From NCBI RefSeq assembly GCF_910592395.1, contig NC_088323.1, positions 12,757,501 to 12,821,500 of the forward strand: a DNA stretch of 64,000 nucleotides, in the 5' to 3' direction. The DNA comes from Lineus longissimus (taxonomy: Eukaryota; Nemertea; Pilidiophora; Heteronemertea; Lineidae). The translations under genes were made by a program, and so were the position numbers. Shown here piece after piece: positions 54,078-64,000 of this stretch (positions within the stretch are counted from its first letter, which is position 1; each line of letters opens with the position of its first letter). The notes beneath the pieces were generated by a model. The model was not told the origin of the DNA. It saw only the letters and a list, made by a program, of their open reading frames with translations, and made no database searches.

Positions 54078-56770
54078 AACCAGATCATGTTAATCTGATT
54101 CGTTTTTTTTTAAATGTTTCTTTAATGCTAATTTATATCAGGCTTAAAACAGTTGGTGAGAAAACTGGTTTGGAACACCCTTTACTTTTGTCAAAGTCCC
54201 AACTGTCGCAGACAGACCCTGCACCACCCTGATTTTTAGCTGTGACACAACAGAGAATGTACGCATACCGGTATAGGCCCTGTGAGAGATTTCCCCATGC
54301 ATTAGTTACGTAGTGATTACCCAAGTTCAATTCAGGAGGACATCATCGTGGACAACTCGTTATTATTGATCGCGGACATTACTTTGTGAACATGCCCCCA
54401 CTTTTAAAAATTTGAACTCAGAAATGTTTCACTCATTTTCAGGTTGAGGAATTAATCGGACAGGTAAATGGGAGAATAGAGTATATACTTATTACACCAA
54501 AAAATGCGACCGATGACGATTGTGACGAGACCGCGCAGCTGGCAGGGAGTGAATTGGTCAAAAATGTTCCCCTCAAAATACAATGTAACCGAACATTGAA
54601 AATGTTGGAAATGACTTGCCTTTAATCATAGGTTTAGTTTTGGGGTAAAATAAGATAAAGGTACCAGTATCTTCAGCTTCACTATAAAAAAATAAGTACG
54701 CAGCATATGGAACAACAGAAGCTTAGGTGTACATGATCTACAGCGCAGTCAAACAGATGCAAGTATAAAAACCTTATTTCAGGCAAATGACAATAAGTAT
54801 TCAAGCTGAACTTACAAATCAATATTAAAGATCAAATACTACTTTTCTCTCTATGAGGTAACATCATCGATGTTTTCAAAAGGAGTGATCGTCAAACATG
54901 ATAATATATTACAACATCCTCCCAGCCTCAACAAGTACGCGGAGTCAGAGCTCGAATGTCTTGCTTCGCCTCAGCAATATTTTGGATGTTTGTGCACTTC
55001 GGTAGTCGATGCGCCTCACGCACTTGGTTTACGATAGCATTGCTGCCTCGTTCACCTTTGACCTCACCTCATGAGCGAAGTGATGTAGAAAATGTCTCGT
55101 ATCTTTGTTCTTACGGCCATGTATGCATTTATGTATTTGAATATTCAATCACTTCGTGCTGGAATCGAACATGGTCACCTTTATATAATATTCCGGTAAT
55201 GGGGTTCGCCTTCAATCTATCTCGGCTTCAGGGTAAATATACAAAGCATCTTCAGCAGTTTTACCTACGCCCTCATCGTGGATTGTGTTGGAGGAGGACT
55301 GGCGTGACCACATTAAGGCCATCCTGAAGAAATCCGGGCTTGATGTTCGTTTCTCCGGCCTGCACTCTGCAGGGCTGGAGAACTACCCCTGATTTCCTCA
55401 GCATGCTCTCGGATGAATGAGAGTTCAAAGCCTCGGCAGTGGCGCTCAGAGCAGCACACTATAGGCTTTTTTCAGATAATGACACACCCCTTTTATGTAC
55501 AGGCCGCTGTGCAAAAACCAGTGTCCGATTTCTTCAAAGTTTGGTTTTTCTTAAATCTTGTTTCGGGACCCAACGCAATTTCTAGGTTAGATATTTGAAA
55601 AATCAAGTAAAAATGTTCTTCATTGGAGCCCTTTGGCGATTAGGGGTCAGGATGGGGGCGTTTTTTTTCTAATGGATAGGTTTTAATGAAATTTGACGCA
55701 TTTGAAGACATACACGAAAAAAAGCCTTTCAGTAAAATTCATGACTGGGATCTTGAAATCCAGGTGCTGCTTCCGGTTGTGCTTTTTCTTACATGATAGC
55801 TTAGGGATAAAATTGTTCACGTGACGAGCATATTTCGGATGATTGTATCGATTTATCCCTGAGCAATTCGCAAACAAGATGATGCCCTTACTTATGCTAA
55901 TGACAATACAACGCCTTCTACAACCCGCGGAAGGAGACATCACCAGTAATTTGACGCAAAAAGGTTCGTATTAAAAAGGATACCATCCTCGAAAACCAGA
56001 GTCAGTCGTATCCTCCTCCCCTCGCACATGTTACTGACCTTGGAATCTCGCTTGGAATAAACCGATGTGGATATTCGCGGGATGAGGCGGACTAATCTGC
56101 TCTGCCCAATCCAAACGGCTCTTACCCATAAACCCTTCTTTCCTACAGCAATTATGCTGAAATTTCTAATGCATGGGACGTACCTGCGATATTTCATGTT
56201 ATTGCACGATCTTGTGAGAAGCACTCACCCCCCCCCCCCCCCCCCATCGAAGAAAAACGTCGACTAATACCACAAAAGAACCAAAGAACAAACCAATGAA
56301 TGAATGGAATATGACTTATTAAGTAACCAGAAAGCAGTTTGTATTCATTTGAATACGGTTTTTTGAGACAATGACTTATCCACATTTATCATCTACCGGC
56401 GTGGGTATCATTGTGATGTTAGAGAACAGCTGGCAATCCCGCTGGAAGCTTACGAGTTTATTCAGGGTATTCAACTCTAAAAGTTAACAATTGGCCCGGG
56501 CAACAAAATCTTACAAGCCTAATTCTTTTTTCCATATCTAATTGACCTTTTATCAAAAAAGTTGATTGCAATTTCTAATATCGGACTTTTTATCAACACC
56601 CTCTATATCCTGTATGTGATGTACCCAAAGAAGATGACGATTTTTGAGAAGATACCGCCCATAATTCAGCATATTTACGTTTATTCCATCAGCAATTGTG
56701 AAATGGGATTTGAATGGAGAAGATGCATCACTAAAGTAGGCTTTTATATCTTTTCATCCTGACACGCCTA
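54078..56770. other. Unassigned sequence with a poly-C tract
   Basis: No gene is supported over 2.7 kb. A run of 18 C lies at 56228-56245. A short frame at 55290-55380 (DWRDHIKAILKKSGLDVRFS type) has no partner and was not called. Confidence 0.45.
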
Positions 56771-57109
56771 TAGGGCCATTTAGACGACAAAAATAAATCC
56801 GGATGCGATCCGATCGAACCCGAATCCGGATTTTCTTTCTCTCGTGTAAACGCAAAAAGATCGGGATCAATCCGGATTTTTAAAAAACCACCGATTGAGT
56901 AGGTTTAATCCGGATGCATCGGGATGCATCCGGATCGAAAAGTGACGAAGTGACGAGAGCGAAAAGCCCGCCGATTTCGACGCAATTTCGACGGAGTGCG
57001 CTGCGTCGTCTAAACGAGCGTTTTACGAAAGACCGGAATGCGGTCTTTTTGGATCGAATCCGGATCTGATCGGAATGCGGTCTTTTTGCCTGTCGTCTAA
57101 ACGGCCCTA
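56771..57109. mobile_element. 339-bp MITE with TAGGGCC termini
   Basis: The left end TAGGGCCATTTAGACGACA and the right end TGTCGTCTAAACGGCCCTA are inverted repeats over 19 bp with one mismatch. The interior is rich in ATCCGGAT palindromes and GGAATGCGGTCTTTTT repeats and codes for nothing. A TA dinucleotide is present at both ends, either as part of the termini or as a TA target duplication; an 8-bp duplication is not visible. Non-autonomous; superfamily not assigned. Confidence 0.7.
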
Positions 57110-58875
57110 ATGTAATCAGGGGTTAAAGTTCGCTCTCCCACCGTGCACATGCAGGGCCGGACGAACGAACATCAAACCCTGATCCCTCTGGTGGCTGAAC
57201 ATAAGATATCTGCTCTATATTAGAATGGACGACTGTGTGGACAGTTTGCACCCATCCGTTGCTCTATAAAACTTCTTTGATGTGAAGCACTGGGAGCTCG
57301 AGTCTTATGGCATCATCGGGAGATTATAGTTTCTTTGTCAGTTTGTGTGCAGCTGTTGTTATCAGGCATATATTTCCATAAAAAACAAGAAGAGAAGCTT
57401 CAGACATTGCGCATTTTACCAGCTAATCCGTAAATTTGTATTTTTTTCGTTTATAAAACCAAAATAAATCCTTTAAAATCTTTGACTTCCTATCTAACAT
57501 TTCTGCTACTTATTGAAAGGTATGGGACATTCCGTAATTTTGTGCCGTCAACTCTATTTGGTAATGTCAAATCGTTCGGTCGGAAAAGAAGTGATTGCGT
57601 AACTCCTCCGGACCTCAATATCTTTGGGCATCCAAAATTTAGCATCGTCATCTACTTGAGACACAAGCCAAGCGATTTTGTTGAATATATCATGTGCCTC
57701 TCAAACACAGCCACTCAAGGAAGAGGTGCTCCTGTAATATTCATATTCAAAGCGAGGGTAACATTCGCTTCCGGCTGCTGGAAGGAGCCATGCCAACCAA
57801 AACGATTGCTGCCCGCTTGTTATGTTGGGGTTAGGACGAAAACGCGGCCTTGGCAATGGAATGTATTGGTCATTTCATACATGTCACATGACGGAAAGAG
57901 AAATAATGCATACATGTCAGCAAACGGCACTCCGTTAAGGGTAGGGCCGCAAACAGTGCGTACGTGCCTTCGCGGTGTGCGTGTGCGAAAGACAACGTGC
58001 AACATGCTGATTGGTTGCAATTGTTGTATGGCTCAACACTCTTACAAGTTTAAAGGTCACATGGCGCGCGTTCTTATCTTCCCATTCGTCCTGAGAAGAG
58101 GTGACGTGATTGAACTAAATGATGAGGGTAGGTAAACGCCATTATATGTATACTTTATGTAAACTAGGTCATATTCTATTAGCTCTATAAACAGTATTGG
58201 GAGATCTGTAATGATATGTAGGAGGAAATCGCCGCTGTCAAGGAGAGTCGCAGTCTCTATCACTCTATGCACCGATCAGGACTCGAGTCGAACCTACGAC
58301 CTCAATGGTGCAGTGATAGGCCCTCAAGCATTCTCCAAAGCAGACATGATATTCAATCATATTAGGACCGCCTCATCACACTACTATCACTGCGCCGATG
58401 CATGTGGCTCTCATGTTAATTTCGACCATCGGTCTTGATACCTCTGCGCCACTCTGACAGCCCAATATCAGTCCCAGGTATTACTGAAGCAGCAGCCACC
58501 ATGTCAGTTTTGTAAGGCTAAAGTGTGGCTTCATTGCACCAAATAAACGTGATATCTGAGCTAGCTACAGCTCGTGTCCAGTCAGGGTGAGCCCTCGATA
58601 GATGGATGGGACTGAGGTCGATCAAGCTCTTTCATTGTATTCCACCCGAATCGCAGGTCGATAGGCCTGAATCCTGATCAGTCATAAAGTCCACGGGTAA
58701 CCCTGGGAAATACATTTTGTAGAGAATATCTTGATTGGCCGATTTTCGCACGGTGTTACACTGAATTAGGAATTCTTCATTTAAATCCGAGCAGGCGAAG
58801 CGCGCGTTTTTGTGCCCGAAACTATTTTACACCAGGCATATTTCGATTGTGCATATCGATACGCATTGATCAAGC
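57110..58875. other. Unassigned sequence
   Basis: One open frame of 217 codons (57482-58135) is rich in Arg/Cys/Thr and has no recognisable domain or splice logic, so it is not called a gene. A GGTTCGACTC box on the minus strand near 58280 hints at a tRNA-derived SINE but no cloverleaf forms. Confidence 0.4.
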
Positions 58876-59062
58876 CCTGGATGCCACCATAGCACATGGA
58901 TGGCTCCATAGCACCTGATGGCACGAAAGCACATGCATGACTCCATAGTACATAGATGGCTCCATAGCACAGCACATGGATGGCTCCATAGCACATGGAT
59001 TGCACCATTGCATATGCATGGCTCCATAGCACAAGGATGGCTCTATATAGCACATGGATGGA
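58876..59062. repeat. Degenerate minisatellite of about 20 bp
   Basis: A unit close to ATGGCTCCATAGCACATGG repeats about nine times with substitutions and small indels. ATGGCTCCAT and GCACATGG stretches make parts of it self-complementary. Confidence 0.8.
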
Positions 59063-59787
59063 AAAAAACCGCAAATAGGCCTACACCTTTTTTGAATCAT
59101 CAGGTAACATTGACAGTATGCCATTGAAGAGACGACTAACTTTCTAAAAGGAAGCAAACTGTGGTGTTTTTTACGAAACCAGATCGAATTTTCAATTTCA
59201 ATAAGTATCAAATGACAATAACTTGTAACTATTCTCTTCAATTCTTCCAGTCAGAAGCCGCGAGGGTAAGTTAGAGGTAAACGTGAGATTGAGCTTCAAG
59301 ATGATAAAATGGGTGTAGACCAATATGAGCGAACATCATCATCGTACACTGGTTATTTGCACGATCCGGTGCGTTGGTCCTAAATTTGCTCTTAGGTGAC
59401 GCTGCATGAAGGGAAGAGAAAGAAGCCGAAGAAATCTTCTGAGACGAGCAGGAGAGGAGGGAGCAGTACCAGGGCGTCGAGTGAAAAAAATGCTCGGGAT
59501 AAAAAAGGCGGGATTAAAAAAGTGCAATTCATTTGAAAACTCCCACTCCTACCTTCATTTTGGAAGACTTGTATCATAGGGGTACGCCGATGAGTTTACT
59601 GCTGGTCGTCGCAGTGCTCGCTCAATGTCCTCAAAAGGAGTGCAGAAGCTAATGGTTGTGTCGCCTCAGAACATTCTTTGCAGCCTGCTATCCTCCGATC
59701 GGTCGCTCTGTATTTTCATCGGGAGCTGAGGGGTTGAATGAATTTTCAGTGTTTTGTATCATCGAGTCATTTTTTCCTCCAATTTAG
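59063..59787. other. Unassigned sequence before the exon
   Basis: No gene recognised. The last 20 bp are a pyrimidine-rich splice acceptor (TTTTTTCCTCCAATTTAG) for the exon that follows. Confidence 0.45.
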
Positions 59788-60006
59788 GGATTGAAGGGCT
59801 ATTTTTCCGAAAAGATTATCTCGGTATTTTAAGAAAGCCATTCGCTGACGTCAGTGGAATTCGATCAATCATGGACTGCGCGAAATACTTTGGAATAAGA
59901 TATAGCGCAAGTAAAGGTTTCAAACCAACCAACTTTGTCATAGACCAAGCACAAGACAAGTGGTGTCAAGTATATAAAGTGCGCAACCATGCTTCTCTTC
60001 CTATTG
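59788..60006 (+). CDS. Phase 1-1 internal exon of an unrecognised gene
   Basis: A strong acceptor (TTTTTTCCTCCAATTTAG) and a strong donor (GTGAGT at 60007-60012) bound a 219-bp open exon whose ends are both in phase 1, so it can be duplicated or skipped without frame change. It encodes LFFRKDYLGILRKPFADV, DCAKYFGIRYSASKG and DKWCQVYKVRNHASLP, with two cysteines. A diverged paralogous exon lies at 48895-49103. I do not recognise the family. Symmetric phase-1 exons are typical of extracellular modules, but this is only suggestive. The parent gene's other exons were not found in the window. Confidence 0.55.
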
Positions 60007-60012
60007 GTGAGT

Positions 60013-60434
60013 ATTTTACAACGTCCCATGAAAAAGTTCCCAATGTTTGATGAATGCATTGCTATATAGACCAAAGAACCTGACCAAAGCGTGTAGGAGT
60101 TTTGTTTCGGCGGACGGCATAGGGGATTTCTTTCACAACAATTCTAAGAACACATTCAAGGATTCTTACACAGAAACATCCCATATTCTCTTTCTCCTGG
60201 TTTCTGGTATGGTTTTCGCTATAAACCAGTAATATTCCTCTGGTAGTCTGCAGTGCATCGATGACTAGGTCCGATATATGACAACCAATCGGGTCCATGC
60301 GTAGGCCTACTCATTATTTTCCGAAGTTGCCCATGGCATTTGAAAGGGTGTGGAGTGTCAACCATGGAATTAAATATTATCAGGGTTTGTTGCAGTTGTC
60401 CAGACTTCACTTCGGTGAATCTTGCGTATTAGAC
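60013..60434. other. Unassigned sequence, probably intron
   Basis: It follows the exon donor at 60007; no coding signal was recognised. Confidence 0.4.
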
Positions 60435-60586
60435 CAGGGCCCGGTTGGTCAAAACAAATTTTGTCACTAACGCTGGCGTTAAATTGGCGTTATCTCCTTC
60501 AGTTGAGCTCTTAGACTTAACGACATGCAACATGTAAGTTAACGCCATCGTTGGTGACCAAACTTGATTGGAACAACCGGGCCCAG
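60435..60586. mobile_element. Palindromic MITE, independent copy 4
   Basis: It is related to the 141-bp element of the GPCR array (ends CAGGGCCCGGTTGGTC and CAACCGGGCCCAG, with GTCACTAACG inside and GACTTAACG in the middle). It lies outside the array in unrelated flanks, which shows the unit is a dispersed element. Confidence 0.7.
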
Positions 60587-60999
60587 GTGGATAAAAACTT
60601 TATGCGAAGTACACCTGAGGTAGGCCTTGTTGCCTTTACCTTCGTAAGTTTGCTATAGAATGATGGAGTAGGCTACTACATGTAGTTGTTTATTTTTTGC
60701 CAATCCCTCTGATATGAATGTTGTTTTAGGAAGATTGGACATTGTTTCAGAATGTGTATGTATTACTTACAGTTGGGAATTCATCTAGCAATTTTCGGTT
60801 GGTGATGTTTACTCCTGAATAAACGTCGAAGAAGTGCCCCTCAAAGTTGTGCACGGACGGTCATGATATCGTGCGTTTTTTTACGTAAAGAATTTCCTTT
60901 CATCTCGATAATGAGAATATGAGACAGCAGTCGCCCAGCACAACCACCAGACCAGCTGAACTGGGGAAATGGACCAGACAACTATGCTAACAATTATAT
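60587..60999. other. Unassigned sequence left of the Polinton remnant
   Basis: Part of it (60770-60840) resembles 49820-49890 downstream of the paralogous exon. No gene was seen. Confidence 0.4.
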
Positions 61000-61004
61000 A
61001 CAAA

Positions 61005-61057
61005 GTGGCTTCATTACATTCTGGTTCATTAATTATGAAGTCATAATCATGGTCCAT
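61005..61057 (-). pseudogene. First codons of the second jelly-roll gene
   Basis: ATG at 61057 begins a frame (DFIINEPECNEA) resembling the start of the jelly-roll gene at 8115 (DFIIFENECYEA). Homology ends after about 17 codons at the element edge. Confidence 0.55.
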
Positions 61058-61074
61058 TTTCTATTTTATAACAG

Positions 61075-61854
61075 TTAATTAACGACCTGAAATGCCAGTT
61101 CCTGGAATGTCAAGCTATATAAGTTCATAAATTTCTCCCTAACATCTTCCATTTTCTCATTCCCATTCAAAACGATAATCACACATGGTAAATCCTCATT
61201 TTCAATGAATAGACTTTCATGAAGTTTGTGAACCATTTTTAGGTAATCTAAACTAACTGAATTTTCTTCTGAACGGTTTCTCTTTTTCATTCTTTCATAA
61301 CAAACCGTTGGATCTGTTCTGAGGTAAATTATGAAATTGGGCTTATCACACATATTTTTGTAGTGCTGGACATATGTGTCTTTTAGATGATCATATTTTT
61401 TACAAGTTAAATTCCCATTTAACCAACTCAGGCATGACAAAATATGCTGCGTTGAGAAAATACTTTTCTCCATAATCGTTGTTTTCCATTCGGTCGAACT
61501 TTGTCGAGCTTCGCTCTTGTGACAAAAGTCATGTTCTCTTGACGTAGTCAAACTTTGTTCTCCTGACCTAGTCAAACTTTGTTCTCTTGACGAAGTCATA
61601 GGCATAACAGAGCACCATCTTTCAATGAATGTTTCCATCGCCATCAATTAAAATTCTTCAGAATATCTTTTTGGGTTATTGTACAGTAGTTCAAGCAGAT
61701 TTTTCCCATGATAGTTTCGTCACACCTCTTATGGTTCTGGTACTATTGCCAAGTCAGTCATGAAATAATCAGGTACAACTTCCATGCTTTCGATTAACTC
61801 TGATTTCCCGAAGTCGATATTACCCTCAATTAAAATTCCCATGTTTCTAACCAT
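61075..61854 (-). pseudogene. Deoxynucleoside kinase, broken
   Basis: ATG at 61854 opens 41 codons with a P-loop (GILIEGNIDFGKSEL) and ends at AIVPEP, where a TAA (61729-61731) interrupts. The expected middle region (a HGKNLLELLYNNPKRY stretch) is visible in another frame at about 61670-61710. The main frame (61647-61075) then has METFIERW, EKSIFSTQHILSC, FIIYLRTDPTVCYERM and the LID-like KKRNRSEENSVSLDYLKMVH, followed by LHESLF. This order matches animal/viral TK2-dNK family kinases, which phosphorylate deoxynucleosides to feed DNA synthesis. The usual GNIGSGKS loop is altered to GNIDFGKS. A repeat cassette (61494-61598) sits in frame. Confidence 0.8.
61494..61598 (-). repeat. Coding repeat cassettes inside the kinase gene
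   Basis: Two adjacent 24-bp units (61549-61572 and 61573-61596, 21 of 24 identical) plus degenerate neighbours encode SREQSLTRSGEQSLTTSRE. The GAACAAAGTT core is the same as in PolB of the first Polinton (8464-8523) and in the 6.8-7.0 kb gene. Confidence 0.75.
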
Positions 61855-61915
61855 TTATTAACCAATAAAACATTCAGCAAAGTTTGGATTAGTGTAATAC
61901 ATGTATATGTATTTC

Positions 61916-63937
61916 TCATAATATAATACCAAATGGCATCGTGAAGATTCCATCTTCTAAGATGAAGCGTTTGTCATCAAAAGGACACAGACTTTTCTTT
62001 TCAACCTCTTCCAAATACGTCTGGTGTTTCTCTGACCTTAAGTGACGCATTTTGTGCTTAATAAATGACCTACTCTTTTCAAGACACTCAATGTTGTCAT
62101 TAAATGTGCTATCTCTCTTTACAACATTCTTAGTGATTCCTTTCAGTTTCTTTGCCTCTGACACTTTGTCAAGCTCTCTTGCGACCAAATGTCTTGCGCA
62201 AGCTGACGAAGTCATCGTCCGGGTTCTGTAAGCATACATCTTACTTCTCAAGGCAATGAATTCTATCATCTCTTCTCCTCCTAGCTCATCCTTAAAATAA
62301 CCTGGCACCTTCTTCTTGTTAGAGTCGTAGAGTGGATGATCTTTTGGGTAATTACTGAAGTCAAAATGGTCCTTTAACTCTTTGAGGTCTTCAGTTAAAT
62401 CATCAGTATTAATGTTCAGTACAAAGGAATCTGTGTCAAGATACAGTAGTTCCAGGTTCTTCTCACCAAATTATTGTCGAAGCACCTCATAGTAGAATTC
62501 GTACATCAGTAATTTGGCCAGTTCCAAGACTGTAGCACCTATGTAAAATGGTTTGTTAAATTTCATAGTTGTTTTATTCCTCATGCTAATAGCAGAATTA
62601 TGTTCGTCAAATATGCAAATTGATGAAAACCTGGGATTGGCAATGATACTCTTTGCTCTCCCATCGTCTGATACCAATTCAATTTCCATCCAGTTTCTTA
62701 TGTTCTCAAAAGCCTTTCCGTAGAAAGCATTATTCAGTAATTTAAAGTAATCTTTCTCAAAATCAGTCTTAGAGTCCATCCTCTTTTTAGTTTTAAAGTC
62801 AATGTTGGGCACCAACCACTTTGACTGTTTGAAACTTATCACAGAATGAACCTATTCCGTGCTTGAGGTAAAATTGAAGCATCCTGTAATGTACTGTGTA
62901 GTTATTCTTATCCTTTTGTGTGAGGATTAGTCTATCTATATTGGTTCTTTTCTCATCACCAGTAACTCTTTCTCGTGAGGACTTAATTCATCATCATCAA
63001 CGAATAGAGACTCGGGGCAGAATGGAAAGTTCCTCGACTCAAATTTGATGTTTTGGGGATGAGCCAAATCTACCAAATAGCTTCTTCACTGTCACTGGGT
63101 ATCGCCATAATCTGCTCTTTAGTGACGAATAGAGTATCCTGTTCAATCATTTCAAAACTACCATAGGGTTGAGGTTCCATCCTGGCCCAGCCGTACAGGT
63201 GGTTGTTAGCGTCAATGTACAGGAGTTTGTGGTGAGCATCAGCCATGACGTGTCTTGTTCCCATCACGCCCGAAATTCCACCTCTTATCGCCTTTTCAAA
63301 TGTAAGTAAAATATTGCTATCTGTTAGAAGTTCTAGGTTTACTCCAGTGTGTTTCATACCAGCTTGCCAGGTAAGTCCTGGAGCCGAGTAACAATGACAG
63401 GGATCAATCTGAAAGTAATTTAAATTGACATCCCTGAACGTCTCAAATAAATCAGCTACAAGTACCACATCAGTTTTAAGGTACAAGTCAATGAACTCCC
63501 CATGATTCCTGGTCTTGAAATGATCCCATAGAGTCTTGGCTTCTTCATAGGCTGAATCTGGTGCCATTTCATTTTTCAATTCGTCAAAGAATATGGACTT
63601 CTCTAAGTAAGTAACATTGTAGCTTTCATGTGATGTGTAAAAGGAATAAGGAACCGATCCTTTCTTCCTCAATAGTTTGAAATCCTCATTAACAGGGAAC
63701 ATCTGTCTTGTAATTTTGAAGTCATCGTCTATACCACTGATTTGGTTATGTTGTCTAAACTTGACTGTAGAAATCTGTACGAGTCTAAGAACCTAAAACA
63801 CCCGAACTGAAATTAAATGTATTGTTCCGCTGTTTTGGCAAGTAATTTAAGTTTCTTGTGTTTTGTGTTCTTGGGTAGTTTAGTCATTAAATCTTTAATA
63901 AATAGGTGAGAATCATAATTACTTAGATTGTGAAAAA
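61916..63937 (-). pseudogene. POLB: PolB of the second Polinton, truncated and frameshifted
   Basis: From right to left: the exonuclease HNLSNYDSH region at the element edge (about 63880-63937), KLLRKKGSVPYSFYTSHES, YLKTDVVLVADLFE, motif A region (YIDANNHLYGWARM, with an extra His compared with the first copy), motif B (LLNNAFYGKA), motif C (YLDTDS, about 62430) and the C-terminal GGEEMIEFIALRSKMYAYRT to 61916. An in-frame TAA interrupts near 62473, and frameshifts fall near 62310, 62850, 62960, 63080 and 63740. The N-terminal fingers and first exonuclease motif are missing. It would have been the replicative polymerase. Confidence 0.88.
62157..62216 (-). repeat. Insert at the cassette position of the second PolB
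   Basis: It lies between KMYAYRTRTM and KLKGITKNVV, the same protein position as 8464-8523. It is an imperfect palindrome (ACTTTGTCAAGCT against AGCTGACGAAGT) and shares GACTTCGTCA with the cassette array in the neighbouring kinase gene. Confidence 0.6.
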
Positions 63938-64000
63938 ATATAATTTATTATTATTATCAAAAACATTTTTATAGCGCTTAACGTTGTTAAAACTTCGAAG
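63938..64000. other. Unassigned edge sequence
   Basis: AT-rich TTATTATTATTA sequence unlike Polinton begins immediately after the PolB HNLS motif. Too short to classify. Confidence 0.4.

Larger units (their letters stand above)
61000..63940 (-). mobile_element. Remnant of a second Polinton
   Basis: A leftward series of PolB, deoxynucleoside kinase and the start of the second jelly-roll gene matches the order around 8-10 kb of the first Polinton, apart from the added kinase. No terminal repeat is seen at either edge. The left edge falls about 50 bp into the jelly-roll gene and the right edge at the PolB HNLS motif (about 63937). Sequence divergence from the first copy is substantial, so it is a different element, not a duplicate. 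Confidence 0.85.

Noticed and set aside
55290-55400. Short frame with a WRDHIKAILKKSG-like segment
   Set aside because: It is too short, interrupted, and not matched to a family I can name.
57482-58135. 217-codon open frame
   Set aside because: Composition is irregular, no domain or paralogue is visible, and there are no clear splice or start signals; chance is likely at this length in 64 kb of mixed sequence.
58240-58330. tRNA or tRNA-derived SINE on the minus strand
   Set aside because: A B-box-like GGTTCGACTC is present, but no A box at proper distance and no cloverleaf can be formed.

Overview
The window looks like genomic DNA of an invertebrate animal, probably marine. Supporting signs are spliced gene structure, class A G-protein-coupled receptors (GPCRs) in a tandem array, and BEL/Pao, non-LTR, pogo-like and Polinton/Maverick elements with many short palindromic repeats. 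I cannot name the species. No bacterial-style operons, tRNA, rRNA or CRISPR were found.

Layout. 1-4453: mostly unassigned sequence with a 22-bp minisatellite, a non-LTR retrotransposon fragment and a stray copy of a GPCR leader segment. 4454-27324: one complete-length Polinton (22.9 kb) with 243-bp terminal inverted repeats and an exact 6-bp target duplication (CGTTCG). It encodes a protein-primed PolB, a retroviral-type integrase, an FtsK/HerA-type ATPase, a double-jelly-roll major capsid protein, two related single-jelly-roll proteins, an HNH protein, a VLTF3-like candidate, a 47-residue zinc ribbon and several conserved proteins of unknown role. Most long genes carry frameshifts or nonsense codons, so this copy is probably not autonomous. 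A 5'-truncated non-LTR element (10862-12300, 14-bp target duplication) sits in PolB. A 3'-truncated BEL/Pao element (about 22066-26290) splits another gene.

27331-28430 is unassigned. 28430-48505 is a tandem array of alternating A-type and B-type intron-containing orphan GPCR genes, all on the minus strand. The full period is about 6.69 kb, and individual units have large deletions. The three B genes look intact. The A genes are damaged to different degrees.

48506-60990 holds a pair of related exons (48.9 and 59.8 kb), a 1.3-kb 36-bp minisatellite joined in frame to a multi-exon pogo/CENP-B-type transposase pseudogene (52.1-54.1 kb), a 339-bp MITE, a second minisatellite and a dispersed 141-150 bp palindromic MITE. 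61000-63940 is a remnant of a second Polinton: PolB, a deoxynucleoside kinase, and the start of the second jelly-roll gene.

The observations most worth following are: (1) short tandem duplications that straddle the start and stop codons of many Polinton genes; (2) short repeat cassettes of one family inside coding frames of unrelated Polinton genes; (3) a deoxynucleoside kinase placed between PolB and the jelly-roll gene in the second Polinton, absent from the same junction in the first; (4) the deletion and mosaic history of the GPCR array.
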